Source of the DNA: Pachyrhynchus sulphureomaculatus
Lineage: Eukaryota; Arthropoda; Insecta; Coleoptera; Curculionidae
Direction of reading: 5' to 3'
NCBI GenBank assembly: GCA_019049505.1
Contig: CM032456.1
Coordinates: forward strand, 71,154,726 to 71,218,725
DNA length: 64,000 bases
Part shown: piece by piece, positions 1 through 11,466 of the stretch
Numbering within the stretch: the stretch's first letter is position 1
Layout: each line of letters begins with the position of its first letter
Translations under genes and position numbers: made by a program
The notes under the pieces: model-generated
What the model saw: only the letters and a program-made list of their open reading frames with translations
Databases searched by the model: none
Told to the model about the DNA's origin: nothing

Positions 1-1958
1 TAAAGCGGGCTCGGGTAGCAAAAGGTAATTTTTTAGTTCTAGGTGAAAATACGAAAAATACACAAATAAAACAAAAAACATTGCAATTTAATATTTTTTA
101 TTAATTATAATTCATGTTCTATATAGCCGCCCCTATTTCTAACACAAATTCTGATTCTTTTTCTTAAATTACTTTTCACAACGCTGGTTGTGAGGTGCCG
201 CCTCATTTCGTCAGCCGCATCAATTATTTTTTGTCTTAGGACATCCACGTTTTCGATAGGAGTCATCTGGTCGTATACGAGACTTTTCATGTGACCCCAC
301 ACATAAAAATCCATCGGTGTTAGGTCTGGGCTTCTCGCCGGCCAAGGTATGGGTCCGCCTCTTCCAATCCATTTGTTGGGATAATTGTCATTGAGCCATG
401 CACGAACTTCCTCTGTAGTGAGCTGGGCAGCCATCGTGTTGAAAGTACAAGTCTCAAACCAATAGGTAGGTCTTCCATCAAATTAGGTAAATCGTTCCGC
501 AAAAATTTGTCGTATTCCTCGCCATTCAAATTATCTGACAGGAAGAATGGCCCAACCAAATAATTTGAAATTATACCCATCCACACATTTAAGCTGAATC
601 TTGTTTGTGATCCTTTCGTTCTTTGTTTGTTTGGGTTGCCTTCCTCTTTAGAAGCCCAATAGTGGGCATTGTGGTAGTTTGTAAGACCGTCTTTGTCGAA
701 TTTCGACTCGTCAGTCCATAGTATTTTCTTAAAAAAAGATCCATCTTCGACATGGGTATTGAGCATAAATCTGCAGAATTCTAATCGTCGCAACAGATCC
801 CCTTCTTCAATGACTTGCACGGGCGTATAGTGGTAAGGGTGTTGCCCAACAGTATGCATTACAAACCATACCTTCCACTGCGAAATACCAAGCTGTTGTG
901 CGACAACATTTGTAGATGTGGTTGGGTCCACCTCAAAGAGACGTCGTATTTCGTTTTCTTCGTCTTCGTCAAAGATACGTGGTCGTCCCATGTTAGTCCG
1001 CCGTCTTTGTACGGAACCAGTTTCTGGTAGTCTTCGATAAGTTCCATCAAATACGCTAACATCAGGTACACGACGAGTAGGATATCGCAGTATGTATTCA
1101 TCACGTGCACGCGACGACACTCCTTCGCAAAATCCGTAACACATTAGGATGTCAGCATATTCCTCGTTGGTATACGTTGCCATATTCACAAGCAGAGATC
1201 AAAATCCAGTTACGAGCCAATTCACACAGTCAGAAGATGAAACACAGATATTTTTGAAAAGCACGGTATAGCACATCTACCACGGACGAATCGCATGAGC
1301 AGACTAAAAATCATTCAATAATGTTTAGTGAACAGAAAATGTCACTCGCACAGAGAGTACCCCGACCGGAAAAAATGCTTACCCAACCCTTTTTATTGTT
1401 TGAAGGTGCAGGTAGTAAACCCGGTAATTGGTAGTATCTAAATTCTATTATTATGTTACTCTATATTTGGGCCTATTGAAATCTCATTTTCTTAGAATTT
1501 TCAATAGATCCAGTAGATATTATACCGTTTTAGATAGCTAAAAAGACGTAAAAGTTTTTAAAATAATTTGCAGAATAACTTCCATACATTTTTTTTTTCT
1601 CTTTATTGATTTAAAGTAGGAAACACTTGGTAAAAATTCGTAATTTAGAAATATTAACAAGCCGCCATTTGAAACTGTTAGTAACTAGTTCAAATTTTTT
1701 TGATGATTTTTGATACTTGACATACAGACTAACTAAAAATAACCAAAAAATCTCGAGTGCGATTTTTTGAACCTTGGTCTAATAAAAAAAAATCGATATA
1801 ACAGCAAAAAAAAAAAACATGTTTTTTTTTAGAAAATCTTTAAACTTCAATATCTCGAAAACGGTTAAGTTTAGGACATCATGTCATAGAGTCAAATCGG
1901 TCAGAAACGACCTAAACTATAACGTCCTTAATTATCTAGGACGACTTTCCCTGTAACC

Positions 1959-1961
<3 letters not shown>
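1..1961 (-). mobile_element. Mariner-like DNA transposon, partial
   Basis: Minus-strand DNA transposon whose transposase is described separately. The 5' side (1200-1961) is non-coding and ends in a TACAGGGT-type terminus read on the minus strand (around 1945-1960), directly against a (TA)n tract, as expected for a TA-targeting Tc1/mariner relative. The 3' end lies near or beyond the window start, because I find no matching inverted terminus in positions 1-104. Family assignment rests on the transposase. Confidence 0.6.
105..1189 (-). pseudogene. Mariner-like transposase (DUF4817 type), frameshifted
   Basis: The transposase would cut and paste its own element through a DDE/D catalytic core. 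Reading the minus strand from 1189, the N-terminus has the helix-turn-helix region seen in insect DUF4817-type transposases (YTNEEYADILMCYGFCEG), followed by a second helix-turn-helix around residues 95-110. The first catalytic Asp is in ILWTDESKF. The second lies in a short FQHDGCPAH stretch near 450-465 in another frame. The third falls in SPDLTPMDFYVWG, in the downstream frame (105-434). Two frameshifts close together at about 435-475 therefore break the gene exactly at the second catalytic Asp. The C-terminus, with the usual arginine-rich RKRIRICVRNRGGYIEH tail, is complete. The gene is dead as it stands. Confidence 0.8.

Positions 1962-2051
<90 letters not shown>
1962..2051. repeat. (TA)n microsatellite
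   Basis: About 90 bp of nearly uninterrupted TA dinucleotide starts immediately after the CCCTGTA terminus of the preceding mariner-like element. It is the first of six long TA tracts in the window, all of which touch the end of a transposon. Confidence 0.95.
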
Positions 2052-2053
<2 letters not shown>

Positions 2054-2402
2054 TTTATCTAAATTCACCCCTGTGAGAATAACAAAAAAATTCAACTGAC
2101 AGGCAATTTTTTTCTACTAATATATTCGATGTTTATGATAATACGCCACAGGGTGTCCAAAGCTACTGGTCAACGTTCACAATTTCATGCTTATTTGTCA
2201 TAATTTAACAAGGTACAAATGCGAGATACTCGTCCAAATAAATAGTGTATTAACAGAACCAGTTCTGTCGATCGGTTGGTCGGTAAGTTTGGATTAGAGA
2301 ATAAACATGTCGAATTTCTGCGAATGAAAATTAACATAGGTGAATTAATTCAGTCTTGGAATGTTTATCACACATATATTTCACCTATTAGGAAACAAAA
2401 TA
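2052..2402. other. Unassigned AT-rich spacer
   Basis: I see no coding signal here. A CACAGGGTGTCC string at about 2148 resembles the end of a further mariner-like element, but no partner terminus is visible, so it is not called. Confidence 0.3.
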
Positions 2403-2404
2403 TA

Positions 2405-3996
2405 CCCTCCTGGACAAAATTAACGCAACAATATATTAAATCATACAAATCTCTATAATGAATTAATTTTAATAATTTTTTATGAACATTGGTTACACTA
2501 AAAGTTAGAAAAAACTTATTCGGATACTTTAAAAGTGAATTAGCTACCAAATTTCTGTATAAGATTCGAATTAAAATTATTCTTAAGACCTAATAACAAA
2601 ATCGTTGAAATTACGTAATAATGAAAAAAATAAACTGGGACACTAGTAGCAAAATTAATGGTGTAACTAGTAGCGTGTGTTGCCTCCTCTACTTCGGATG
2701 ACAGCGTTTATGCGCCTAGGCATGCTTCTAATTACATTTTGGATAAAATCTTGAGGAATTTGCTCCCATTCTGTGATAACTGCATTTTCAAGTTCCCTCA
2801 GGTTTCTAGGTGCAGGTATATGACGTTTCACATTTTTCTTAAGGTGATCCCATACATATTCTATCGGATTCAGATCCGGGCTTTTTGGTGGCCATTGCAT
2901 AATCGGTATATCAACTTGATTAAGATAATCGAGTACCTCCCTAGCCACGTGAGGTCGAGCGTTGTCTTATATAAAGAGGAAATTGGGCCCCACAAAATGA
3001 CCGAAAGGCATCACATGTTCTATTACAATATTCCTAAGATAGTAGTCAGCATTCATGGATCTCGTACGGACAGGAACTAACTCTGTGCGAGCATCAAAGC
3101 AGATGCCATCCCAGAACATAACAGAGCCACCGCCGAATGGAATCCTTGCAGAGATATTGCAAGGAGCAAACCTCTCCCTGGTCTTCGCCATACTCGCTCA
3201 CGACCATCTGGATGTTTTAGACTAACCCTAGTTTCATCTGTGAAGAAAACTTGTTTCCAATCATCCATAGACCAGTTTTCGTGATTTCGAGCAAAACGTA
3301 ACCTGGCAACTCTGTTCTCTCTAGTAAGCAAGGGCGCAGTGGCTGGTCTCCTACTGTTTAATTCAGCTTCATTTAACCGTCTTCTAACTATTTTAGAAGA
3401 AATTGTGACATTGCGAACAGCTTCGAGTTCGTTTCTTATTATAGAACTAGTGACAGTCCTGTTTCTTAAAGCATATTGTCTTATAAAACGTTCATCTAGG
3501 TCGCTAGTGCATCATTTTCGCCGTTGTCCTAGCCTTCTAGAATAAGTTCCTACTTCATTCAAGCGTCTTACCATACGACTTATTGTGGAACGATCTTTGC
3601 CTAACAAATTGGCAACATAACTCTGACAATATCTCTCGTCTAAAAAACTGAGGCTCGCACTACCTCGTGTTCAGTTAAATTCCTTGTTCGATTCATTTAT
3701 CTAATTCTTCGGGGTCAAAAATAAATCAGTCTACCACAAAAATGTATTACTTTGAAAAAGGGAACAATTTATAACCTTACTTTTAAAGAAAATCTATCGC
3801 ATTATTACAGAAAATTGTTTATCTTCTAAAAAATTCTTTAAAACTGTAAATCTAAACGAATTGTTTTGATTTCTGTCATGAACAACGAAACAAAATATGC
3901 ATAGCCTACTATTCAAATACTCGATAAACTTTAAAACTGACATAAAAAAAGATAAAATAATTTTCAGATTGTTGCGTTAATTTTGTCCAGGAGTTT
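2405..3996 (-). mobile_element. Tc1-like transposon with TIRs
   Basis: Terminal inverted repeats are directly readable. CTCCTGGACAAAATTAACGC starts at 2407 and the same sequence in reverse complement ends at 3993. About 26 bases are identical (through GCAACAAT), and similarity fades beyond that. TA dinucleotides lie just outside both ends, as expected from TA target duplication by Tc1/mariner enzymes. The roughly 1.6-kb length and a single minus-strand transposase are typical of Tc1. The element is structurally complete but its gene is broken. Confidence 0.88.
2667..3696 (-). pseudogene. Tc1-like transposase, several disruptions
   Basis: The reading frame begins at the ATG at 3694-3696 (MNRTRNLTEHEVVRA). 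About 343 residues fit the usual Tc1 length of roughly 340. The N-terminal DNA-binding half (3340-3696) is heavily frameshifted. The first catalytic Asp lies in FFTDETR (about 3230), followed by GGGSVMFWDGI. The second Asp is in DNARPHVARE at about 2960, with an in-frame TAA immediately before it. The final Glu of the DD34E triad is in SPDLNPIEYVWDHLKK, and the C-terminal MPRR..AVIRSRGG motif is intact. At least three frame changes plus this stop make it non-functional. Confidence 0.87.
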
Positions 3997-3997
3997 A

Positions 3998-6349
3998 TTA
4001 TACTCGTTTATTTATCAATGTTTATTTTGTGGCCGCATAGGGGTCTTTAAGCTAAAAACCTTGCCTCAGGGATTTTCTCGTCAAATTCGAGTTGAAATGA
4101 TTAGTTATTGGATTTTTTCTAATCAAAAGGCCTTATACTGCCTTGATGAGAGGCAAATATTTCTTATTTATTTGTTTTTAGCAGTCTAAGGTTAGATTAC
4201 AACTAACTGAGTGAATTTTGTTGTTTCTTATCTTGAATCATAAGTTAATAAAAGATCATTCTAATCTAAAGCACTCGCAGTCGGAAGCTTCTTCATCACA
4301 ATCTTTTCTGTTGCTTTTATTATCTTCTGACTGAAGTATTTCAATCGGTAAAAGAAATTTGAAAGCTTCTTGAAGAAATGTTAATTTGTTTGTCTTAAAT
4401 GACGGACGTAAACATGAAGCGTTAAGTAATAATTTTGTTATTACAACCATGTCGCACGATGTTTAGCAGCTCTTGTAACCTTATTCCAGCCCATGTGTTT
4501 ATTAGATGATACAATTCCGGTTTTAGATAATATTCAGTTTCAACTTTCTTCAGCAACCAGTAAATACGATAGGATTTTTTGCGTGTTTATATATACTTTG
4601 AATTTGTTGTATTGTATACAAAATAAGTTGGCTTCTACAAACTGGAACTTTGATTAAGTGTTTAAAAACTACACAAAACTTAATTCACCGGTTGATATTA
4701 AATCCATTTGAAGAGCAAAGATTAATTCTGAATCAGATACTCGTTCTCTCAGATTTATTTGTCCGCAATGGAAACTTTGTAGAACTGGAAAATCATTTTG
4801 ATTAATCGATATTCTTTGTTGGATGCCGTTGCTAATTTATTTTTGGATTGTACTTAAAATAACTCAGTTGGCATTTAATTACACTAGCGTCATTTGATGG
4901 ACATTTACTCATATATTTATATTTTTATATCAAATAAACCATTTGCTTGCTTAATATAATTAAAAAGTATTTGTCTGCGTGTCTCTTTTGCTCTCTAGTC
5001 AATCTCGATAAAAACCAAGTAGCAATTTCTAAATATATAATGTCAATAATATATACTGCGGGTGTACATCAAGGGACACTAATGTGAATGCTTGGAGAAC
5101 CAGAAGGCTGACAGAATGGTAAGAGGGAGCTCATCATCTTGGAAGGGTCACATTCAGTAGGGGAGAAATAAAACTATTATTAAAAAAAATAACTATTGGA
5201 GAAAGATTTTCAAGAACTAACTAAACGATCATCTCCGGGAAAAGCTAGTGAATTATTGAGACACAGTAAGTACCAACTACAAGTAGTTTTGTGTCTAATG
5301 ATCGAGTACAAATCCTGAAAACATATCTACATAAAATGGGACTCTACAGTCAACGATAGAGTAAAGATCATTATCTCATTTGTTTCGGGAATGATGGAAA
5401 AATGTTAAATACAGTAGTTTTAGGGAATGTTAAAGCACAGTAAACACACTATACAGTAGCGAAACTCAAGGATAATCGCATAGGAAAATTAGGTTCGTTT
5501 TCAGAAGGTCACGTGGTAATCCGCCATGTTAAAAGTGGACCAGCGCGAGATTTGAAATACAAATAAAGTTGTGCAAAGTTTTATCGTTCAAAATTATAGA
5601 TATAGAAATATTTGAAAATTTTTGATTTGTTATTTAATACAGCATGAGTAATATAAAAGTTAATGCAGCATGAGTAATATAAAAAAAAAACAAAAAGAAT
5701 GGAGCACTTTGTTAGAAAATAAATGAATACAGGTGAAAAACTTGATAGGAAGGTATTTGATGGAATTCTTCATATTCAACTTCAGTTTTTAATAACCTTA
5801 TCCAAAAATTTAAAAGTCTATCAAAGTTAAACGTCACTGTTTGAGGTTAAAGTTTTATTTACATCATTTTTCTAGTAAATTTGTGATTAAAGATGTTTTT
5901 TAAGGACTAAATTAATGTAATTTTAATTGTCATTACTAAGGTGTCAACATCTTCTAAAATAAGAGCATTTTTTTCTAAGCGGTGTTGTGTTGTTTGGTGT
6001 GATAGATCTCTCGTTAATTAAAAAACACTGTATCTACTTTTTTGGTACTTATTTTTGCTTAAACTACAAAACTATATTGTGTTACTTCAAGAAAGGTTAA
6101 TATAATATTATTAATGAATTATGAACGTATATGTATAGACCTCTATTTTCTACGTGAATGATTCTTAGAGGTTCTATACCTTTTTGTGTTCTGTTATCTG
6201 TATTGCTTTTTGATAATGTAATTAACGCTTGCTTTGATTTACAATGAATTAATATTTAGATCGAAGAGTCATTACAGTAATTCTCTAATTATAGTTACAT
6301 ACAATACTTAGTTATGACCAAGCTGACTTGTCAATTACAACTATATTGG
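3998..6349. other. No recognisable gene
   Basis: About 2.35 kb of AT-rich DNA in which I recognise no gene. Short open frames, for example on the minus strand at 4256-4450, show no domain and are not called. A direct duplication of roughly 26 bp (GCAGCATGAGTAATATAAAA and flanks) sits at about 5638-5685. Confidence 0.4.
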
Positions 6350-6350
6350 G

Positions 6351-6500
6351 AATGTGGAATCTTTGGCACAATGACACTACTCAGTATATATCACCACTAC
6401 ACCAAACACTTTATTTTTGCACTCGACGCGCGTTTCGCTAACCATATTAGCTTCATTAGGAGAAATGATTGACTCATATATACTGAGTATTGTCAGTTAC
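6351..6500 (-). mobile_element. Penelope-like element terminal fragment
   Basis: This fragment matches the terminal repeat of the Penelope element at 31-33.7 kb, including the block ATATCACCACTACACCAAAC followed by the hammerhead region. Its first 20 bases (GGAATGTGGAATCTTTGGCA) match the start of the Penelope compound at about 30345. No coding sequence remains. Near-palindromic GACA-TACTCAGTATATAT copies at about 6374-6391 and 6474-6498 bracket the ribozyme, so the piece could also fold as a whole. Confidence 0.75.
6419..6466 (-). ncRNA. Hammerhead ribozyme remnant, core mutated
   Basis: Read on the minus strand, the order is CTAATGA, stem II (GCTAAT-ATG-GTTAGC), GAAA, then the very short stem III CGCGCG, then the UC cleavage position and GAGTGC of stem I. 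This is the type I hammerhead layout known from Penelope-like elements. The conserved CUGAUGA box reads CUAAUGA, a change of the invariant core G to A that should abolish self-cleavage. The two copies near 31.2 and 33.65 kb keep the intact box. Confidence 0.75.
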
Positions 6501-8308
6501 AGTTTAAAAGGAAAATAACTATATTTAATTTATAGTATAGGTATACAACAATAGAAATAAGTTCTTTATAGAGGAATATTAATAACAGGTAACTAAATCT
6601 TCAAAATTTTAATAGTAACCATAATTACCATCAAAATGGACTTCGATTAGGTGTACTGTCCATTTAACGAACTTATTTTCAGAATATTTTACCCTCTGGC
6701 ACACATCGTCTGACAAAATCATATTACAAAAATTTTTTTGGAATCACATTAAAATTTTTCTTATTTTAGTAGCATATTTGATTCAATAATCCATTTATAT
6801 CAGTTATTTCAATAATCCAATTCCCCAGTGGTTTTGTGATCTCAATACGACACTTAATATTTAAATTTTCAAACCCAGCTTATAAAAAAATAAAATATAC
6901 TGTCTAAAATTTGAAAATAATAAATATGTTGTTATAGGTTCTGTATTCCTTACAATATATTCACAGAAACTTTTGAAAGATTGGCATGAAAAAGGAGCAA
7001 TGTAATTTATAGAGAAAAATAGAAAAAAAAGTCACTTTCAGAGTATTAATTGTACTTGCAATTAAACATTGTTAAATTTATCAGGTTTATTATTAGAAAA
7101 GGTGGGTGTCAAACAATTAATTCAGATGAAGTTATTGAAAACCAGAAGCCTCTTGAGAATACACCTTTTAGAAAAAAATAATATGTTTTATTTATAATTT
7201 ATCAAATATAAATAGTTTTAAATAACTGAATACTAGTTTACACAAAAATAAATCTTTCTAAAAACCAGAATTTGGAGGATTATTTATTAATCATAAAAAA
7301 ATTACACAGGCACACAAAAAAAGTTTTTCACTACCGAACAGATCGCTATACCTATATGTATTTTTGGGCGCTGAAACCGAATCAGAGGTCAGAATTGAGC
7401 AATCACGTCAGGATTTTTTAAATAACCAGCCGAACTAAGTTTAGAAATAAATTTCAAGCTTTAATGACCAAATCACTCTACCAATACGAACGTTTTATTA
7501 AATCAATCAAGGTTCCCTGGAAGGCCGTCTCTTGAGCAAATACGCCTAAACAAAATGTACATTAGTAATGATAATATTGTTTCATGCATATGTATTTTTT
7601 CAAAAATGCATTTAAGATAGTGAAAAGTTGTCTTGTGAAAGCAAGCAATAGAGATTTATTAAAATAATCAACAACTCCAACAACTTTAATCGCATACCAT
7701 GATTTCTATGAAATCATTGTTTCAACTAAAAACAGAGGAACTGCAAAAAAAAATTATTAATGTAGCAACTTAAACTTTGACGGATAATACTGTTGATGAT
7801 TACATGTGATGTAAATAAAGCATAATTAAATTTAGTTATGATTTAGAATAATAGTCTTAGCGCGCCCTGATTGAGTTAGAAATTTCCTATTTCCAAATTT
7901 TAGAGCATAAAAAAGTGTGACTCGAGCAAATAATTTGCAAAAATAATTATATGGAATATTGCAATTCTCAACGGCATAAAAATAACCTCCTTTCCCCATG
8001 ATTATTTAAATTGTTTCTCAACCTTTTCGATTCTCTTCACTTACAAACATTTTTAATTCTCTTTTTCTACAAACTCTCTTTTCCTTCTGTCTTTATATTC
8101 ATATAAACTGCAGTCACATCAAGAAACGATGGACAATACATTTCCAAAGATACATTCCGAGATCGGATGTAAACACTGAGCGGCCATTTTGAAAAAGGAC
8201 CCGTCGACGCACGCGCCGTCAAAATCTCGTCACCAAATTGGAGCTCAGTTTCGCTACTGTAGGATGTTTACTGTGGTTAAGGTGCACAGTTTAAAATTAT
8301 TTTTGAAT
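6501..8308. other. No recognisable gene
   Basis: About 1.8 kb of AT-rich DNA with no domain-bearing frame. A short, less AT-rich stretch at about 8160-8260 is not otherwise explained. Confidence 0.4.
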
Positions 8309-9533
8309 ATACAGGGTACTTCAAAAAAGCGTGGCCGATATAATATATGTTTTTTTAAATGGAACATCCTATTTTCTAATTTATTTTTAAATTCTACGTA
8401 AAATTTTATAACGTTTTTTATTAATAATGTTTTTTAAAAAAATACTAGTTTTCAGTTTTATAAAAAATTGCTAGTAGCGCCATTGTTTCTGAAGGTGGAA
8501 TACTTATAATTGATACGAGCGTTCTATAGAGATGAAAAGAAAAGATATATGTAAAAAAATTTGAGTTAGAAGCTACAGGGTGTTTAAAATAAATTTATAC
8601 ATTTAGACTATTTTAAATTAAAAAATCTCAAATTTTTTAAATAGCACACCCTGTATATTATTTTTTTTTCCGACATTACTCGCATTAATTTTCACAGTAA
8701 TGGAGCAGTTAACAGCCATAACATGCATTATTATTCAACAGTTAATCTATTTGGGTCCGGGAAGTTCAATATTGTAATATTAAATTTTCGAATTATTGGT
8801 TCATATTTTTTCCGCGCACCACTTAACGGGCCTAGATATCTAATTTTTTTGCAGCTTCTTAAAGAAGTTGGTAACTTTGAAAGGGAACAAATGTGGATTC
8901 AACAAGACGGAGCTCCTGCTCATTACCACCTCGAAGTTCGGGAATTTTTAAATGATCTTGACCCACAGAAATGGATCGGTAGGGATGGATTCATTTAGTG
9001 GCCCCCTTGCTCATGTGACTTAACACCTTTAGACTTATTTTTTGTGGGGCTACATTAAAGATTGTGTTTATGTAAATCCCACTACAACACCAGTAGTTAT
9101 GGAAAATCGGATACGGGATGCGTGCAGGACAATAACGCCCTTTATGCTAAGGAAAGTTAAGTAAAATATAATAAAACGACTAAACATGTGTTTTCAAGTA
9201 GACGGGCATATTGTTGAACATTTATTACGTCATAATAATTAATCATTAGATAAGTTAAACTATATTAAAATTATTATTAACTATTTGTTTATGTTTTCAG
9301 AATAGCGTAAGTGTATTAAAAACAAGGGTAAAAATTGAAATATTCATTAAAAATCGAAAACTATTAGAAATAGGTATATGACATACTTAAACATTAGAAA
9401 AACTGCTAGGTTTAGGTATATAACATTATTAATAAAAAATTTTATGCAGAATTTAAAAATAAATGAGAAAATAAGATGTTCCATTTAAAAAAAACATGTT
9501 ATATCGGCCACCCTTTTTTGACTCACCCTGTAC
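8309..9533 (+). mobile_element. Deleted mariner-like element with ~100-bp TIRs
   Basis: The left end (TACAGGGTACTTCAAAAAAG from about 8308) and the reverse complement of the right end (TACAGGGTGAGTCAAAAAAG from about 9533) align for roughly 100 bp, through GTGGCCGATATAA and AAATGGAACATC. The 1.2-kb length is too short for a full transposase, and only the C-terminal half remains. A mini-palindrome with its own ACAGGGTGT ends at 8573-8656 lies inside. Confidence 0.85.
8822..9170 (+). pseudogene. Mariner-like transposase, C-terminal fragment
   Basis: The fragment contains the second catalytic Asp in MWIQQDGAPAHYHLEVREFL and the third in CDLTPLDLFF, separated by an in-frame TAG near 8998 (after KWIGRDGFI). 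The order and the WIGR motif match the DUF4817-type transposase at 105-1189. Everything upstream, including the DNA-binding region and first Asp, is missing. This is consistent with an internally deleted copy mobilised, if at all, by a relative. Confidence 0.82.
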
Positions 9534-9675
9534 AATAAAAACCTCAACTGCAGGTTGTGAAATAAGGTGACAATAAGAGCTCATAACATCCAATTTGACT
9601 ATAAAGTTTTCGACGCCAGAAGAAAAAGATTTTTTTGACAACTATATATGATTGAGCTTATATGTATACCAAATT

Positions 9676-9760
9676 TTTTTTCGCGCACCACTTAACGGGC
9701 CTAGATATCTAATTTTTTTGCAGCTTCTTAAAGAAGTTGGTAACTTTGAAAGGGAACAAA
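9676..9760 (+). repeat. Direct duplication of transposase segment 8807-8891
   Basis: About 85 bp (CGCGCACCACTTAACGGGCC through GAAAGGGAACAAA) is repeated almost exactly from 8807-8891, inside the deleted element. The duplicate lies roughly 140 bp beyond the right TIR. The near-identity suggests a recent local duplication or the remnant of a second, overlapping copy. Confidence 0.88.
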
Positions 9761-10399
9761 GGGAGTGCTGGAGCCAATCCACTTATAAAAGAAATGGGTG
9801 AAAATACAATAAACACAATGAGCTTGTGATATCCTCTAAGATTCACATCGGACGGTTTCCTAGAAAAAAAATAGTGTTTTTGTTTTACAAATACAATACT
9901 TCCATTATCGTAAAAAAAATATTTGTAAATACACTAGACCCTGCTAATTTGAGTCAAAGATTTTTTATTTATACAAGAAATACATTCATTTCGTTTCCTC
10001 CATCACTTTTTCCCATCACAGAAAAAATCCAACTCAAATGGTCGATTAGTCGATTACTTCCTTCTAATCTCGAACAGCAAGCCCGTTTTTGAAAGCTATT
10101 AGCATGAACTGGAAATAAATATTTGCCCTAACAGTTTCTAATTCTGAAGAAGCAAATAAATTTAGTCGGTCTTATCATCGGTAAATGTTGGGCTCGACAA
10201 TTCTAAGATGGACGACCTGACGAGGGCGAAAAGAAGTTTTAAATTTATACTGATGGAGTTTACAGATTGTAAATTTATTATATGGGGCTTGGTATCAAAG
10301 TTAAGTTTTATTCATTTTAAAAGATAAAATTGAAACAGGGTATTTTCAATAAATTTAAGGGATAGGGAAGTGATGAAATAAAACAGGACTTTTTAATTG
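9761..10399. other. No recognisable gene
   Basis: Non-coding as far as I can see. A frame at 9826-10092 has no recognisable motif. Confidence 0.35.
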
Positions 10400-10687
10400 T
10401 GGCAGCTCGTGGCTACGTGGCGTAGTTATTTGTTTGCGGTGCAGAAGGTCTCGGGTTTATCCCGGCAGGTCGGTATACTTAATTTCTTCAAGTATATTTG
10501 GCTTGGCCACATACATAGGTAGTAGTTGTTACAGATATGTAATAATGTCCGTGGCAGCACTGCCGCGTTATCTAAAATGTACGTTTCGGCACTTGGACAA
10601 CGTTGACGGGTATTACGACATCCTCGCCGATATCTTTAGGATATAAAAAAAGCATTATTCAGGCGGGGAGGTGAACGATAAAAAAAT
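10400..10687 (+). mobile_element. tRNA-derived SINE, copy 1
   Basis: The tRNA-like head carries an A box (TGGCTACGTGG, 10410-10420) and a degraded B box (GGGTTTATCCC, 10452-10462), the internal RNA polymerase III promoter elements. The body (TTTGGCTTGGCCACATACAT, TAGTAGTTGTT, TTACGACATCCTCGCCGATA) and the GAACGATAAAAAA tail match the copy at 40046-40373. SINEs are non-coding and rely on LINE enzymes for movement. Target-site duplications are not obvious. Confidence 0.82.
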
Positions 10688-10733
10688 ATAATTTAGTTTC
10701 TTGTGATAGCTAATAGCGTTTGTCAGTATATAA

Positions 10734-11203
10734 TAGGTCGGCTGAAAAGTTTTTGGTCTGATACATGTCACCCTTTAAAAAAATCACTCATCATGTAGAA
10801 GGATTTGCCTTTGCCTGTTTTCCGGTGTAACCACCTCATTTGGGCTTCCAGAGCGTTCAGCATCATTTGTGCCTATAGGAGGGCGTTTAAATTCAGTATA
10901 CAAGTAAATGATGAGTGATTTTTCGGGAGGAGTCCCCGTAACACTTATCAAGCCATTGCTTTCCTTGAACAGTATTTTTTCCCATCAAAAAACAGTGTTT
11001 AATCAACACACTAAATTAGGCTTTTCCATTGTTTTGAAAATGTCAAAAGTAGCTCCACTAAAACCACTGTAGCTTGTAAACTAATCGTCGAAATGTCATG
11101 AAATTTTGACACGTATCGTTTGAAGGTTGGTACTTCCTAAAAATCATATGGATTTTTTGAAAAGGGCGACATCTATGTATCAGACCACAAACTTTTCAGT
11201 TTA
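10734..11203 (-). mobile_element. Mariner, internally deleted (470 bp)
   Basis: The termini GGCTGAAAAGTTTTTGGTCT (from about 10738) and the inverted AACTGAAAAGTTTGTGGTCT (to about 11203) match the mariners at 35.9 and 39.6 kb. On the minus strand, the 5' leader and roughly the first 90 codons of the transposase are recognisable (ATGGAAAAGC at about 11046), with stops and frameshifts. The sequence then jumps to the other terminus. TA flanks the left end. This is a MITE-like deletion product of a larger mariner. Confidence 0.85.
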
Positions 11204-11466
11204 TGTGTTAGTTTCTTTATTGTTATGATCTTGACTTTCGTCTATATGGTAAGAAAGTAGCTTAGAGCCTTGCAGATGGAGCAGATTTTCATGTCAGTGA
11301 AACCTGTTGGTGTTTCATGGCAGTTCTACTTAAATCTGGATGTATTGCCTGGTTTATATATATCAAATTTTGAAGACACGTTTTGTTCATTTACAATATA
11401 GTCTGACAGATTGTACTGCATATAAAGGGTGTAATGCACATAAATAAATTTGATTTGTTCACACAT

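Noticed and set aside
2276..2458. 60-codon plus-strand frame near 2.3 kb
   Set aside because: No motif, non-ATG start, and it overlaps the TIR of the Tc1-like element.
4256..4450. 64-codon minus-strand frame with acidic, cysteine-containing end
   Set aside because: Too short, no recognisable domain, and no supporting splice or promoter context.
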